Below are positions 23,466 through 34,945 of a stretch of 64,000 bases of DNA, one piece after another (within the stretch, counting starts at the first letter, position 1; each line of letters opens with the position of its first letter). This stretch comes from Kondoa malvinella. Its lineage: Eukaryota > Basidiomycota > Agaricostilbomycetes > Agaricostilbales > Kondoaceae. A program made the position numbers and the translations under genes. The notes beneath the pieces are model-generated. The model was given only the letters and a program-made list of their open reading frames with translations. It was not told the DNA's origin and did not search any database. The stretch covers positions 310,001 to 374,000 of the forward strand of contig BCIM01000008.1 of the NCBI GenBank assembly GCA_039545315.1, given 5' to 3'.

Positions 23466-26400
23466 TTACGCATGAGGCACGAACTCTCTCCACGACTTCA
23501 CGTCAGAAGGTACCACGCCTTCACGTCGAGGCTTGAAGATACCAGTAGGTATCTTGGCAGCAACGGTGTTGACCCACAGCTCGGCGAGATTTGAATCAAC
23601 AATCAGAGGCAGACCAAAGTCGACGGCGTTTCTGCACGACGGTTTAGATCTCGAACTAGCTAGATAAGAGACAAACGTACCGTCGAGCGACATAGTCTGG
23701 GTGAAGTGTATCATGCGCAGCAGCCTGAGTCAAGACGATGACCAATTGAATACTGGGAAAGGATAAGCTCTGCGCATCAGAGGCGGCGGCGGAGGCTTAC
23801 TCCGCGTCTTCAAAGACTCGCAATAGCTTGCGCTTGTCACGTAGAGGGAAGGACACTCGTTCGGCGGTCTAAGATGACGGTGAGCATTGTTCAGGTAGAC
23901 AGACATGAGGCACTTACGACTCGAGGTAGGGAGTTGAGGTGAGTCTCAACGGCCGGTGTAGCACAGTAAAGCTTAAAGCCGAGGTTGACCAGACCTTGAG
24001 CAACAGTCGCCATTTTCGGATCAGTGATATCTCCGGCCAGTAGAACGCCGGAGTTGAGCTTGGGTATCCGGAAACCGGTCGTCGCAATGAAAGAGTTGAA
24101 GTAAGCCTGGACGATACATGAGAAATGACAACGGGGCGTCCCAACAGAACATACCTCATGCATATCTTTGCCGAATGCTGCAACTTCTCCGGTAGAACCC
24201 TTCGAAGATAAGAAAGTCAATTATGGTCAAGTGTAGTTGAAGAGAAAGTCCACTTACCATCTCGACAGAAGTCTTTGGATCAGCTCCGGCCAAGCGAGTC
24301 CACGAGAAAACGGGAACCTTGATGGCTATGAGATACCAGCAATGTGTAAGCAAAGTCGCCGCAATATGTGACGCTAAAACGCACCCGTGTAGTCCCTCTT
24401 CTCTGCCATAAGATCGACTGGCTCAGGCACGCCTTCACCAAGGATAGCGCTGGTCGCTACATCGATAAAATTATGGCCAAGGACTTTAGACACGAAGGGA
24501 AAGGAGCGAGACGCTCGCAGATTGCATTCGATGACCTTGAGAGTTGGCTCGCCTCCATCAGCTGCTTGTGAGCGAATAATTTGCATGTTGAAAGGTCCGC
24601 TGATCTCGAAAGCGGCAGCAACCTTTTGCGCTATCTCCTTTAATCGGTCAAGATCATTCTGGTTGAGCGAGAAGGGTGGTAGGACGAGTGTAGCATCGCC
24701 GGAATGGACGCCGGCTTTTTCGACGTGTTCGGAGACAGCATGGATGAGGAGCTTGCCGTTATGCGCGGCTGCATCGACATCGATTTCCTGTGCGTTCTCC
24801 ATGAACTTGGTGATGACAGCAGGATGATCAGGTGAAACTTCCGCAGCGGCAGTAAGAGAGTGGTTGAGGGTGGATGCATCCCAGACGACATTCATAGCAG
24901 CACCAGACAGAACGTAGGAAGGTCGGATAAGAACAGGGAAGCCGACTCTGTTGGCGAATTTGAGCGCTTCCTCGGCGGTGGTAGCTTCAATCCAGTCCGG
25001 CTGATCGATGCCTTCTCGATCGAGGATGGCAGAGAACTTCTCTCGGTCTTCGGCACTATCAATCATCTCCGGCGCTGTACCCAAGACATTGACGTTATTC
25101 TGTTTCAGCCGAAGAGCGATGTTCTGCGGTAGTTGACCTGAAGAAAAATGTCAGCGTGTCATAGGAGCCTATCGTTTATCGCTCACCTCCAACGCTAACA
25201 ACCACACCAGAGGCCGATTCCAACTCATAGATGTCCATGACCCTCTCGTACCCGAGCTCTTCAAAGTACAAGCGATCCGCTTCATCGAAATCAGTAGAAA
25301 CCGTTTCAGGGTTGTAGTTGATCATGACCGTCCGTTGACCTAGTGCTCGGATTCTGCGGGCACAAGTAACAGCGCACCAATCGAACTCGACCGAGCTGCC
25401 AATTCTGTAGACACCTGAGCCTAGAACCATTGTTCCGTGCTCGTCGAATTCGACATCATGAGTTGTTGCGTTGTATGTGGTGTAGAGATAGTTGGTGTGC
25501 GCTGGGTATTCAGCAGCAAGAGTATCGATACGCTTGACGAAAGGAGTGATGCCTAGCGATTTACGTTGCGCACGAACTTGGTCTTCTGAGCTGGAAATGA
25601 GGTCTGCGATTTGACGATCTGAGAAGCCCATCTTCTTTGCCCGGCGCATCAGATCTTCGTCGACCTTCTCTAGACTGAGTGATTCGAGCTCTTTGTGGAC
25701 TTGTACAATGTTGTCTAGCTTGTACAAGAACCAGCGATCGATCTTGGTGATATCGTGAATTCGGTCAACAGTGTAGCCCTTGTTCAGCATAGCATCGGCA
25801 ACAGCAAAGAGACGCATATCAGTCGGAACAGCGAGCGCGTGATCGATGTCATCTGGCTTGAAGTAGGCCGCGAAACCGGTATACCGAGGGTCGACTTGAC
25901 GAATAGCTTTCTGCAGTGATTCTTCAAATGTTCGGCCAATAGCCATGACTTCTCCAACGCTCTTCATTGATGATCCGACTTCACGGTTCACATTCTGGAA
26001 CTTTGCCAAATCCCACTTTGGAATTTTGGTGACGAGGTAATCGAGTGAAGGTTCAAAGCAGGCAGTGGTAGTCTTTGTCACGGCGTTCGGTAGCTCAGGT
26101 AGTGTATGACCAAGAGCGATCTTGGCTGCAGTATAAGCGAGAGGGTAACCAGTTGCTTTCGAGGCCAAAGCACTTGATCGACTGAGGCGAGCGTTCATTT
26201 CGATGACCATGTACTCGCGGGAGTCTGGGTTGAGCGCGTATTGGACGTTGCACTCGCCAACGACACCAACATGACGAACGATCTTGATGGCAGCAGATCG
26301 AAGCATGTGGTACCTGCGGGCTAATCAGATCACTCATGGAGAAGAAATGGCAACTTACTCGTCATCAGTGAGAGTCTGCGAGGGAGCAACAACGATCGAG

Positions 26401-27544
26401 TCACCAGTATGTGTGCCAAGAGGGTCAAAGTTCTGTTTAGCAAGCTCTCAGCAACATCCACAGAAGGACTCAAAGCCATTGCTCACCTCCATGTTGCAAA
26501 CCGTAATGCAGTTGTCCGCCGCATCACGCACAACCTCATATTCGACCTCTTTCCAGCCTTTCAAACTTTTCTCAATGAGCACTTGTGGACTCAAGCTCAA
26601 ACTCTTTGCACTCAGATCGCTCAATTCCGTCTCATTGGAAGCGAAACCAGATCCGAGACCACCAAGTGAGAAAGCGGAACGCAAGATGACGGGATATCCA
26701 ATGGTAGCCGCTGCTTTCAGAGCGTCGTTGACTGTCGAGACGGCGGTAGATTGGGCTGCTGGAATATCGATTTCTGTCCGACAAACTCGAATTAGCACAA
26801 TATCATGCTCTACCCGATTATGACGGACCGTTCAAAGCCTTTACGAATAGATCACGATCTTCCGACACTTCAAGAGTCCGAATAGGAGTACCAAGCACTT
26901 GGACGCCCATGCGTTCTAGAACACCCATCTTGTCGAGCTGGATACCAACGTTCAAAGCAGATTGACCACCGAAAGTAAGCAAGATGCCATCCGGTCTTTC
27001 TTTCTCTATCACGTAGGCTACATAGTCTGCTGTGACGGGTAGGAAGTAGACTTCGTTTGCGAGATGGTGTGAAGTCTGTAAGGAATCAGCTTGCGAAAAT
27101 GAAAGAAGGATAGGATCTTACCTGGATAGTAGCGATGTTCGGGTTGAGCAAGATAGTCTGCACATTCGATTCTCGCAAAGCTTTGATAGCTTGTGAACCT
27201 GACTCGACGGATTAAGTCGATCCTGGTCTGTATTCCGACCCTGTTGGCTCACCCGAATAATCGAATTCACCCGCTTGACCAATACTAAGCCCACCAGAGC
27301 CTACAACGAGCACTTTCTTTACATCTGGTTTATCGACTTTAATCAAAACTTTGGCCGATAATTTGCGAGCGAGTTCAGAAGGAGAGTTGAGCGAGACTTG
27401 GCTATCCCTCTTCGCTGGTGTGCAGCTGAATGATCTATTGGTAGTAGTAGCTGTGATTTGACCTAGGCGAAAGAGGGTAGTAGGCTTGATAGAATATCTT
27501 GCATGAGCGATATGCGATAACCCTCGTTTGGAAGTTCGCAGCAT
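23466..27544 (-). CDS. CPA2: CPA2, arginine-specific carbamoyl-phosphate synthase large subunit (mitochondrial)
   Basis: Makes carbamoyl phosphate from bicarbonate, ATP and ammonia delivered by the small subunit, feeding arginine synthesis. The ATG at 27544 opens [20 protein letters not shown], a clear mitochondrial presequence. The first ATP-grasp half follows ([19 protein letters not shown], then [17 protein letters not shown] and [20 protein letters not shown]), then the oligomerisation region ([20 protein letters not shown]), the second half ([20 protein letters not shown] and [18 protein letters not shown]) and the C-terminal MGS-like regulatory domain ([30 protein letters not shown]). 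Stop at 23466-23468. No glutaminase, dihydroorotase or ATCase is fused, so it is the arginine enzyme, not the pyrimidine CAD protein. About ten short introns. A Gcn4-type half site lies upstream. Confidence 0.97.
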
Positions 27545-27903
27545 TTTTGTTGGGAGTGTGGTTATTATTGAGAGTTGCTGGTTGAGATTAGTAGGCACGA
27601 GCTTTGAATACTGCCTGGCTGATGTAGTCTTGTCGACAAAAAATCTCAGCTTCCAGTGTGTCCTGTTCGACTAGATAGGACAGGGCCGACCTGCTGCAGT
27701 CTGTGAATCGCTAGCACCCAATCGGAACATACACGAGCGAAGAAGAGAGACGGTTGCAAGACATCAACACGAGTATTTTTCCGAGCAAATTTGACCGAGT
27801 CATGCCGATCATCAGGCGCATGATAAGCCTGAAGAAAACACTTGCATGACATTGAAAAGCGTGTATATATCATGTCACAGTCCCATCCCAACCTTCGTGA
27901 GCT
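27545..27903. other. CPA2 upstream region (359 bp)
   Basis: This lies between the CPA2 start (27544, minus) and the stop of the DUF952 gene (27904, minus), so it carries the CPA2 promoter and the 3' UTR of its neighbour. It has one ATGACTC core, listed separately, and no credible coding frame. Confidence 0.45.
27796..27803 (-). promoter_or_regulatory. Possible Gcn4/Cpc1-type site upstream of CPA2
   Basis: The plus strand reads GAGTCAT, which on the coding strand of CPA2 is ATGACTC, seven bases of the RTGACTCAY consensus used by fungal general amino-acid control factors. It is about 255 bp upstream of the CPA2 ATG. Amino-acid biosynthetic genes are typical targets, but a 7-base match can occur by chance. 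Confidence 0.3.
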
Positions 27904-28842
27904 CTATAGAAGCCAGCGTTCGTCCTTTAGCTTCTGCAGGACTTGACCCCATGTCTGGTCTGCTGGTTTATCGACGAAGCGGAAGGCCTGCAACCCATAT
28001 CAGTGCTTGCTCTTGGATCAAACTACGTAGCTTACTTCGACCATCTCGCCTTCGAGATTACCTAGAAAAGTCCCGATCAAACTCCGCTGTCCATGTGTTT
28101 GAATGTTGACTTACTACCATACTGTGATACATAGCATTTAGCACAAATGAAGGTAGGAAGAGTAGACGCGTACCAAATGAGGGAACAGGCCCGCTCCACT
28201 CTCTTCCCATTTGATTTTCTTCCAAGTGCTATATCACGATGATCAGCGCCATCACTGCATCAAGGCTTCTAAGTACCTGATTCGCTCGTAATCGCATCGC
28301 AGAAGGCCTGTTGCTATCAGCTAGTCCAACTGGACGGATGAGAGAGCTCACCTATGCTTGGTGCTTCCGCAAAGAATCTGGATAAAGTCCCTTCTGTACT
28401 CGAACGCTGAACAAAGCTCCTGCGAGCTGTAGATAAACGACCACGTACCTAGTTGTTGTGCTGTGCTGAGGTGAATGAAGCCGTCTGTCTGTTGCATGAG
28501 TCAGCTGAACGGAAGACGTAAAAAGCGCCTCACCTTTAGCATCGAGGGGAGAGAGGAAGAACTCGTGCGATGCGGGAATAGGGACTGGAAAAGAAGTGTA
28601 TCGCGGACTGATAAGGATAGACACGTCAGAACACGAGTCTGCGATATGAACAGGCTAAAGACTCGCTCATCACCAGGAATGACTGAATCGCTGTATTAGA
28701 GTAGACTACTGATGTATTTGCTAGTTGCTTACTCTTGTAGATCTTTGCAACACCTTGAGGAGCTGCCATGCTTGGAGTAGTTCGAAAGAGATTTGCGACA
28801 GAGGGTAGGCGCATGCAATAAACGACAAGTGCACTGTACAAC
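27904..28842 (-). CDS. DUF952 domain protein
   Basis: The coding strand shows APQGVAKIYK (about 28740-28770), a segment PIPASHEFFLSPLDAK (about 28545-28595), TDGFIHLSTAQQL (about 28450-28490), RFFAEAPSIGLLAIRLRANQ (about 28270-28385) and TWKKIKWEESGAGLFPHL (about 28185-28240). These match, in order, the DUF952 pattern of IYK, DGFIHLST, GT..RFF, W......FPHLYG. The tail AFRFVDKPADQTWGQVLQ ends in ERWLL, TAG at 27904-27906. At least six short introns. The start may be ATG 28842 or the internal ATG 28770 immediately before APQGVAK; the upstream stretch MRLPSVANLFRTTP looks like a weak mitochondrial presequence. The function of this family is unknown. It is divergent to the EDC4 gene (115 bp apart). 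Confidence 0.75.
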
Positions 28843-28956
28843 TACAAGTCAGACAGTAACAGCTCAGCTTTAAAACGACTCACAATAGCCCAATTCGCCA
28901 AAGTCCAGCGGTCAACGTCATCCAAGCTTGTTTTCTAGCAACAGCGACGACTCGAT

Positions 28957-31900
28957 ATGGAATCGTCAATGTCTGATTCAAGCGCGAGCCTGTTGGCCAT
29001 GTTGCAAGGCAAATCGAGCCCTGCGCCCAACAGCAGACCACAGCCAGAAAGCTTAGAAGCGATGCTCAATGACGCCTCTAATGCTCCTCGTGCGTCTCCT
29101 GCCACGCAACAGCAGCAGCAGAATCGTGATAACCTGTTGTCGATATTCTCAAAATCTTCACCTGCCATGCCACAACAGCAAGCACCTGCGACCAAAGCAT
29201 ACAATCCCTTTACTTTCCAAGTCTCCCCTCCTGGCACGCCTAAACAGGCATCAACGCCTACAGGGAATCCTAGTCAAGGTACTCTGCTATTGGAGCAACT
29301 CTTGCAAGCGTCTGCACCGTCAACACCTGATGCTGAAGCGCCAAAGTGAGTTATCAGAGTGGTATTACGTGATTACGTCTTGACCTCAATTGGCATCGGC
29401 AGAGCTACGCCTCAGCCTATTTCATCACCTCTGAAGCCGAAAGAAGAGCCCATACCATCTCTAGCCGTTCCAAAGGATTTGACATCAATGTTCAACTTTA
29501 CTTCTCCATTTGATCTGCTTTCTCGTGGTGGTCCATCAGCGCCGGCCAGTGCTGCTCCAGTCACGCAGCAAGCCTCGTCAAGTGGTACTGCTAGTCCGAA
29601 GAAAGAATCAGCCGAAGCTTCACCAGCACCTGAACCTGAAACTTTGCCCAAACCCAGCGCACCAACTTCACCTCAGAGCAAGCCCCAACCCGATCTACCC
29701 AGCAAAGATCTAGACAGCTATCTAGCGAAACATAAACTCCCTACTTCCCAATCAGAATCCTTTAGCGGGAAACAATTGTCGACCACAAAAACATCATTCA
29801 ACATCAACACTTCTCTCTCACTAGACTATACCCTCTCTGCCACACCTTTGCTCACACCAATAACTTTATTCGAGACTATCAACGCTTACCAGAACGGTCG
29901 GAGAGTGGTCGTGTGCGGCGGTTTGATCTCCTACGCTACCAAACAAGGTCGGTTACGAGTTTTGGATCGAAAGAGTGGAGCCAGGTTATTGTTGAAAGGT
30001 CATAATGGACCCGTGTTTGATTTTGGGTTGAAGGAAGTAGGTGCAAAGAAGGTTAGATTGGTGAGTGCGAGCAGTGATGGGACTTGTATCGTTTGGGAAA
30101 TCCCGAGCGAGTTTCAGAGGGATCATCCGCCGTGAGTGCAGTGTGTTCAGGGGGTCGAGTGATGCTTAGGCGTAAACGGTATAGGTTCTCGATGGTCATG
30201 AGAGTTCAGATACCGGATACGACAATGCACACTGTTCGCTTTCACCCTACCAAGTCGGATGCACTGTTTGTCGCTACGAACGATCATCGTATAGCTGCAA
30301 TCAGCATCAAGGCGCAAGATACTAAATCTGAAGCGCCCGCTCAAGCTGATCAACTCGCTTCAAAGAGTCTCTCGGCAAATCAAGGTTCTTCTGACTTTGC
30401 AATCTCAAGAGATGGATCTGTACTCGCTGTACTTGACGATGGTCAACTTCGACTACTTGACGCCCAGACAATGGACGAAGTCTCTTCTTTCTTCTGCCTT
30501 CAATCATCTAGCGAAAGCAACGCAAAGCTCAACCTACTAGAGGATGAAGATGGTCATCCAGCCGGTGTAGCCGTAGCAAGTGATTCAGCAACCAAATTAA
30601 AGGTCTTTTCACTCTCCGGTAAACTCATGCATCACCTCGAAATGTCTCGACCGGCTAAGGAAGTGTCTCAAGAAGCTTTCTACAATTTCATCGCCTATGA
30701 CGCCAAGTTGAATCTTTTGCTCTGGTCCAACACACTTCGGGGATCTGTCTTTTGCTTGCATGTTGCGCTACCCCATCAACCTCAATCACCTAATGCCAAA
30801 TCTACTTCTACTTCCGATCTAGCCTTCATCCAAGCTTATCTGACCAACAAGACAGAACAACCTGATACTGCCGCTTCTCACCCAAAGATTGATCGAATCT
30901 TGGAACTACCTTCACCTAAACCTGTCATGTCCTTTGCTCCTTCTCTCGATAGCGAGCCTTCCCTCTTTTGCATGGCACCAGATGGAATCTCCGAAGTGCA
31001 TTTACCTACCGAGCTACTTTCCAACATGGTCAATGAAGCAGAACGACTCAGCCGAGTAGAAAAAGAAGAGAAGATTAGATCAGAGGAAACGAAAAAGGTT
31101 GATTTGAAAGACCGGATCTTGGTCGAGAAGGAGACGGCGGTGGCTAGTGATCATGAGGATGTGAGCAACGTCATCAAGAAAATGGGTAGAAAGAAGGGCA
31201 AGGAGGTCATTCCTGAACCTGCGGAGCAGAAAGAGAACATTCCGCCTGTTGTCGAGGGCAAGAAGCCTGAAGCGAACAATCGATTGCAGCAAGATGATTT
31301 GGCGCAGAGGTTCAAGGCGTTGGAAGACAGCTTGACTGCCAAGATGAGCGAACAGATAGATGAGCAGAGTAGGTTGTCTACCAGGCTTTAGAAACGCGGC
31401 TGATCATAGTCGACAGGCAAATCTTTGCAAAAGGCGATAGCACAGCAAAGCATGGGTGAGATTAAGCGACAGGAAGATCTGCTTACTCTGTCAGTGCCAA
31501 ACTCGTGCTTTGTCAAGTGTTGAGCTCAGTGCGACGTCGTGTTGACAGAGTCAGTAACACATTGGGCAAGCAGACCAGCAAAGCTCTTGGGGAGGCCGTC
31601 AAGACTGCAGGTGAGTCGTCATCATACCTGATCGACCTCGCTGATCAATTCACTCAGTCCGAGACACAATGATACCTTCTATCACCAAGATTATGCGCGA
31701 GTCCATCAACGAAGAGATTGGTGATGCAATGCGACACGCTATGCACAAAGCGCTACCAGAAGCCATGGCAGTTCTACTTAACGAGGAGGACAGCGTCTCG
31801 TCGCTCGCTGCCACACTCAGCGCCACGACTTCACCAATCGTCCAACAAGTTGTTTCCGAGGGCCTCAAAAACGTCACCGAGCAGTTGACACGGCATGTTA

Positions 31901-32649
31901 CTCGCGAGATGAACAAGGAAATGATCTCTATTCGCAAAGAGCTCGTGCTAGAGAACAACACCGCTCTTGCAGCACTCACTACGGAAATGCGCAGTCTCTC
32001 GGAAGCGGTAGCGCAAATCAAGGCTTCCCCTCCCGCGCCTGCAGTCGAGCCCAGATCCTCCTCTCGCGAAATCTACAATAGCAATCACGCGCCTATTCCC
32101 GAACGACCTCAAACGCCTCAAGAGCAATACGAAGACATCCTTCTCATGGTCCTGTCTTCAGCCGATCAAACGCAACTAGGGAACTACACGCGAGACGCTC
32201 CATCTCATCGACTAGATGCCATCTTCTCCCGCGACCGAACGACTGGTAAACCGGTCGTTTCGCAAACGGTCTTGCTTTCACTCGCGCATCGACTGGTAGA
32301 GCATCTGCCGCAGAGACAAGGACCGATAGATCAGCAAGAAGCTGTTTACTTGAGGTGGTTCGTCGCTTGTGTGGCGCATTTCGATTGTGAGTATTTCCTT
32401 TTTGCGAAAGGATAAGTCTGATCATTGGGTAGATAACGACCCTACGACGAGAGATTACGTGCCGAGAATATTACAGATCGCTGGACGAGCTTTGAGCGGC
32501 AGTATGTCCTTTCTCTTCTTCATATCGACTCGATGCTGATGATGTGCTTAGCTATACTACGATGCAACGCAGCAAAAGACGGCGCTGGGATGAGGCAGGT
32601 CGAGCATGCTATGGCGCTTATACAGCGAAAGCTTGAGCAACCACGATAG
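28957..32649 (+). CDS. EDC4: EDC4/Ge-1-like mRNA decapping scaffold
   Basis: P-body scaffold linking Dcp2 to decapping activators. The ATG at 28957 opens MESSMSDSSASLLAMLQGKS, a Ser/Pro/Gln-rich low-complexity N-terminus (to about 29760) that could hold short linear motifs. WD40 repeats follow, starting at FETINAYQNGRRVVVCGGLI, with RVLDRKSGARLLLKGHNGPV and SASSDGTCIVWEIPSEF (to 30132), continuing past a short intron to about 31000. Next come a charged coiled region (EEKIRSEETKKVDLKDRI), then after small exons MIPSITKIMRESINEEIGDA, a long helix, and the conserved C-terminal domain QYEDILLMVLSSADQTQLGN through RLVEHLPQRQG and HAMALIQRKLEQPR, TAG at 32647-32649. N-terminal WD40, a Ser-rich or coiled linker and a helical tail is the Ge-1 order. 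It converges on PUP3. Confidence 0.85.
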
Positions 32650-32775
32650 ATACTTTTTAATGTGTAGAGAATATGACTAGGGACGCTCGAGCGATAATGA
32701 ACCAGCATGCACTCCAACGAATCGACAAACTGATGTAGTATCTGCACGTCGAGCAATGAACGAAACAGCATGCAT

Positions 32776-33790
32776 TCAATCCATTCTGCCCTTGAGCACT
32801 CGTTTCGTGACCTGACCTTCCTCTATTATCCACACATGCGCGCCCCAACCCGAGAAAGCATCTCTATCCACCGCCTATCCAGCGCATTAGCAAAGGGAAC
32901 ACGACGAGGGATAGGACATGCGTTAAGTAAAGACTGGCTGACAGTTTCGAACAGCTCATCCGCATTGAGGTCGGGCTCCCAGAGCGCTTCAGCCATACCA
33001 AACAACTTTTCTGCTGCTGTACCTGATACTACAAAGTCCTGCATGTTGCAATGGTCCTTACTAATCAGCTCAACACTGAATACGTAAGACATTGACATGC
33101 CTTTGCGAAATTGATGCAACCAATCAAGTCTGTCGAAGCGATAAAAGGCGAACCATCTTCTTCTAACCCAGCAATAACAGGTTCAACGAAATAAGGCCCG
33201 AATCTGTCGACCCAGTCGATTACACATGAGCTAAAGGTCAAAGCGTAACCAGTTGAGCTGACCTTCGTTCGTAAAGTGTAGAGGAAGCAAGAGCAGCAAA
33301 AGCTTTTGGTGTAATGCTTCTATCTTCTTTCATCTTGTACATGTTGACTCTATGACGGAGTTTCTCGAATCTGCACAATCCTTAATGAGATGCAACCGAA
33401 TGAACGAGGGTGCAGGCCGTACACTGTGAGCGTATCCGTAGCTAAGCCAGGTAGACCCATGAACAGTTTCGGCGTGATTTGAAACACCTAAGCAAGCAAC
33501 AGCAGTCATCAGTTACTCGCTCAATGTCAAGAGCGAGACGAGGACGGGGGGACCTTTTCGAAATTGGTGCTGATGAGCAGAGCTTGGTTCCCTAATCTTA
33601 AATCACACGCGATAGCAACGCAATTCTTTCCCTTCATCGCTATGCAGGACCCTCCATTCTGTAGTATGAAGGGTGTGTGAGCATGACGAGGCCATTGGTA
33701 GAGGGAAACGAACGATTTCTAAGGGGTTTGACTGGGTGGGAAGATAGTCAGCTGTGTGTCGTTTGTGCGTCAGGTATAGGACATTACCAT
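32776..33790 (-). CDS. PUP3: PUP3, 20S proteasome subunit beta-3
   Basis: Non-catalytic beta-type subunit of the 20S core. Residues NGGSCIAMKGKNCVAIACDL and RLGNQALLISTNFEKVFQ open the conserved beta fold (33659 downward). Later exons give GLPGLATDTLTV, DFVVSGTAAEKLFGMAEALW and the end DAFSGWGAHVWIIEEGQVTK through KGRMD, TGA at 32776-32778. There is no processed Thr1 active site, as expected for beta-3. The first coding exon appears to be the ATG alone (33788-33790), joined across a 128-nt intron (33660-33787, GTAATG..ACAG) to AATGGAGGG. About seven introns. It is head-to-head with the gene at 33943, 152 bp apart. Confidence 0.93.
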
Positions 33791-33846
33791 GATTGAGGCT
33801 GATGTGTTGGATGTGTTGCAAGGGACTTCGCAAGCTCGAGATGCGC

Positions 33847-33884
33847 GGGACTTAAGCCTAAGTCTACCCTTAAGGTTAAGTCCC
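33847..33884. promoter_or_regulatory. Palindromic element in the PUP3/membrane-protein divergent promoter
   Basis: GGGACTTAA (33847-33855) and TTAAGTCCC (33876-33884) are perfect 9-nt inverted repeats, with further CTTAA/TTAAG matches between them. The element sits midway between two divergent ATGs (33790 and 33943). It may be a site for a dimeric transcription factor shared by both genes, or simply a hairpin. It does not match any proteasome-box consensus I know. Confidence 0.4.
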
Positions 33885-33942
33885 CCCTGACACTTCCACT
33901 CACTGCCAGCATCTGCCTCTTGCTTGTCATCCTTGCTCAAAC

Positions 33943-34880
33943 ATGTCTGCTATTGTCGGTAAGAGCGTTCTCAGTCTGCACCAGGCTTTGGCTAATTCCA
34001 ATTGCTCCCTTCAAGGTCTCGCTCTCTCCCAACGTCTGTTTATTCTGTTCACAAGTTACTTTGCATGCTCATGTTATACTGTGCAGCTGGCCGTGGTGCC
34101 ATCTTCGCTACCAACTTTGTAAGTATCTCCCTCTCTTCCCTTGAATCAAGACTGACTTTGTTGTAGGCTTACCATGCAACCGCTGCGTCAGTTTCCACGT
34201 CAGGGCAAAGGTATCAGTGTTGATGGCATAATGACAGGTTCACGTCAATGTACTACCCGGAGACGGTGTACGAAAAGATCTCAGCTCAAGGCATGTCTCC
34301 TTGTCTGCTGCAATAAGTGATCTAATGCGATTCACGGAAAACAGGAAAGATTGAGCCTGGTAGCATAGGCAAGTCGGAGTGAGAACTTTGTTTGTTTTGA
34401 CTGACTGGTTTGCTCTTCCATCTTGCAGATAGTGCGTCTCACTCGTTCACATAGTAATACAGCTAATCGAGTACCAAAGTGATTAAATACCTCGGCATCC
34501 ACAACCTCTCCACCGCTACACTCTGCCTGGTCCGCCTTTACTTCCTCTATCAAACTGAACGTCCTTCTTCCACTACCGAATCCTACCTCGACATCATTAC
34601 CTTGATCCCGCTTGTATCGATTCACGTCACGAGCATGTGTACCAGCTATTTCTCTACCGCTCGAACTGGGAGGTACGTCTTTTCATCTGTTCCATGTGGT
34701 ATGATAGCTGATTTGTTGATAGATGGACTCTCGGTCACGGACTTGGTTGGTCTGATCGTTCGAGGCATTGGATTAACTCGCTAAGCTTGAACAATTACAG
34801 ACTGGGTCACGCTTTCCAACACTGTGTTCAGTATCGTAGACCTCGTCGCTTTGGGTGGAAGGCTGTTGACTTTGTACTAA
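33943..34880 (+). CDS. Small multi-pass membrane protein of unknown function
   Basis: Seven or so small exons. MSAIV, then AGRGAIFATNF, AYHATAA, RFTSMYYPETVYEKISAQ and GKIEPGSI lead into the largest exon (34480-34671), with two hydrophobic spans around HNLSTATLCLVRLYFLYQ and IITLIPLVSIHVTSMCTSYF. After another intron, TARTGRWTLGHGLD is joined (55-nt intron) to WVTLSNTVFSIVDLVALGG, a third or fourth span, then RLLTLY and TAA at 34878-34880. The pattern of TGRW..G.GLD..T..NTVF.I.D near the end resembles a conserved fungal membrane family of unknown function, but I know of no assigned activity. Its end is 66 bp from the ferric-reductase stop, and its promoter is shared with PUP3. Confidence 0.65.
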
Positions 34881-34945
34881 GCGATAGTCAATATAACATC
34901 CTAGCAAGTGCACTGGATAACAATAATGATACGGTAAACACTCTG

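Noticed and set aside
24860..26823. Several plus-strand open frames of 80-180 codons opposite CPA2
   Set aside because: They are antisense to strongly conserved CPA2 coding exons; their length follows from the codon use of the sense gene.
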